NCBI RefSeq assembly: GCF_014656435.1
Contig: NZ_BNCK01000001.1
Coordinates: 1-64,000 of the forward strand
Source: Thalassotalea marina
Lineage (GTDB): Bacteria > Pseudomonadota > Gammaproteobacteria > Enterobacterales > Alteromonadaceae
Reading direction: 5' to 3'
DNA length: 64,000 nucleotides
The notes beneath the pieces are model-generated. The model was not told the origin of the DNA and made no database searches. It worked only from the letters and a program-made list of their open reading frames with translations. The position numbers and the translations under genes were made by a program. Below, piece by piece: positions 63,574 to 64,000 of this stretch. Each line of letters opens with the position of its first letter. The first letter of the stretch is position 1.

Positions 63574-64000
63574 ATGGAAATGACAATGTCGAAAGAGAAA
63601 AAGCAGAGCAGTGTGGTCCCAATGGCCATTGTTGCCACGCTCTTTTTTATCCTGGGATTTGCTACTTGGTTAAACGGCTCATTAATGCCTTATCTCAAGC
63701 AAATTTTAAACTTAACACCGATTGAAGCGTCTTTGATTCTTTTTTCTTTCTACATTGCCGTGACTTTTACTGCAATTCCATCTGCTGCGGTGATCCGTCG
63801 AGTTGGTTATAAAAATGGTATGGCGCTTGGTATGGCAACGATGATGGTTGCGGGTTTACTTTTCATACCTGCGGCTAAAACGCAATTTTTTGCCTTATTC
63901 TTATTTGCTCAACTGGTCATGGGAACAGGACAAACGTTATTGCAAACAGCGGTTAACCCTTATGTTGTTCGTTTAGGCCCTGAGGAATCTGCTGCAGCAC
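63574..64000 (+). CDS. nagP: FucP-family sugar permease, probable GlcNAc transporter NagP, partial
   Basis: The first 142 residues of a proton-coupled MFS sugar transporter are present; the gene runs off the right edge. A short polar N-terminus is followed by membrane helices with FFILGFATWLNGSLMPYLK, which is the FucP/NagP-family first-helix pattern, and MGTGQTLLQTAVNPYVVRLGPEESAAA. ATG 63574 has a TTGAGGAA ribosome site. Its place after nagA fits NagP of marine Alteromonadales, which imports free GlcNAc across the inner membrane. Confidence 0.87.
   Translation, partial: MEMTMSKEKKQSSVVPMAIVATLFFILGFATWLNGSLMPYLKQILNLTPIEASLILFSFYIAVTFTAIPSAAVIRRVGYKNGMALGMATMMVAGLLFIPAAKTQFFALFLFAQLVMGTGQTLLQTAVNPYVVRLGPEESAAA

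Overview
The window is AT-rich chromosomal DNA of a marine gammaproteobacterium of the order Alteromonadales, most like the Colwelliaceae (Colwellia/Thalassotalea type). The evidence is a dense set of housekeeping genes in orders familiar from that group (tyrS divergent from an M23 peptidase gene and anmK; mtnN followed by a CobD/CbiB-like gene; plsC followed by rraB), large TonB-dependent receptors with tryptophan-halogenase-like partners, and an N-acetylglucosamine (GlcNAc) catabolic locus controlled by a LacI-type regulator. No rRNA, tRNA, prophage or CRISPR array was seen. The only mobile-element trace is a transposase-like tail and a GC-rich hairpin at the left edge.

Layout. 1-281: transposase-like tail, palindrome and terminator. 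282-12780: fadH, a chemoreceptor, pssA, an exported amidohydrolase with a 2OG-Fe(II) oxygenase, a thioesterase, ssb, a PQ-loop-like membrane protein, an FAH-family enzyme and a second chemoreceptor carrying a c-type haem motif. 12844-18095: an SMP-30-like exported protein, a small unknown gene, anmK and an M23 peptidase gene (muropeptide recycling and wall remodelling), and tyrS. 18337-24021: small hypothetical genes, an RraB-like protein, a small barrel protein, and the leftward run mtnN, cobD-like, rhodanese, TRIC channel, then a DUF2726 protein. 24101-27497: a sulfide/persulfide island with a TauE/SafE exporter and a BigR/SqrR-like ArsR repressor, divergent from a persulfide-dioxygenase-like enzyme, two YeeE/YedE proteins and a small phosphatase; a 17-bp palindrome in the divergent promoter is the likely operator. 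27982-34540: two very similar Oar-like TonB-dependent receptors in tandem. 35036-47729: dUTPase, a GlxA-type regulator divergent from a FabY-like ketosynthase, a transglutaminase-like exported protein, an acyl-CoA dehydrogenase behind a PsrA-type operator, a GST, a lipoprotein hydrolase with mlaA, plsC, rraB and a small membrane protein.

47749-64000 is the most coherent system: a GlcNAc/chitin-oligosaccharide regulon. A LacI-family (NagR-like) regulator, a TonB-dependent receptor, three tryptophan-halogenase-family proteins, a GH20 beta-hexosaminidase lipoprotein, a GlcNAc kinase, a SIS-type glucosamine-6-phosphate deaminase, nagA and a FucP-family sugar permease (cut by the window end) are linked by five near-identical palindromes built on TGACA-N4-TGTCA or the AGACA variant. 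Oligosaccharide would enter through the receptor, be cut by the hexosaminidase, imported by the permease, phosphorylated, deacetylated, and deaminated to fructose-6-phosphate. What the three halogenase-like flavoproteins do in this pathway is the main open question of the window.
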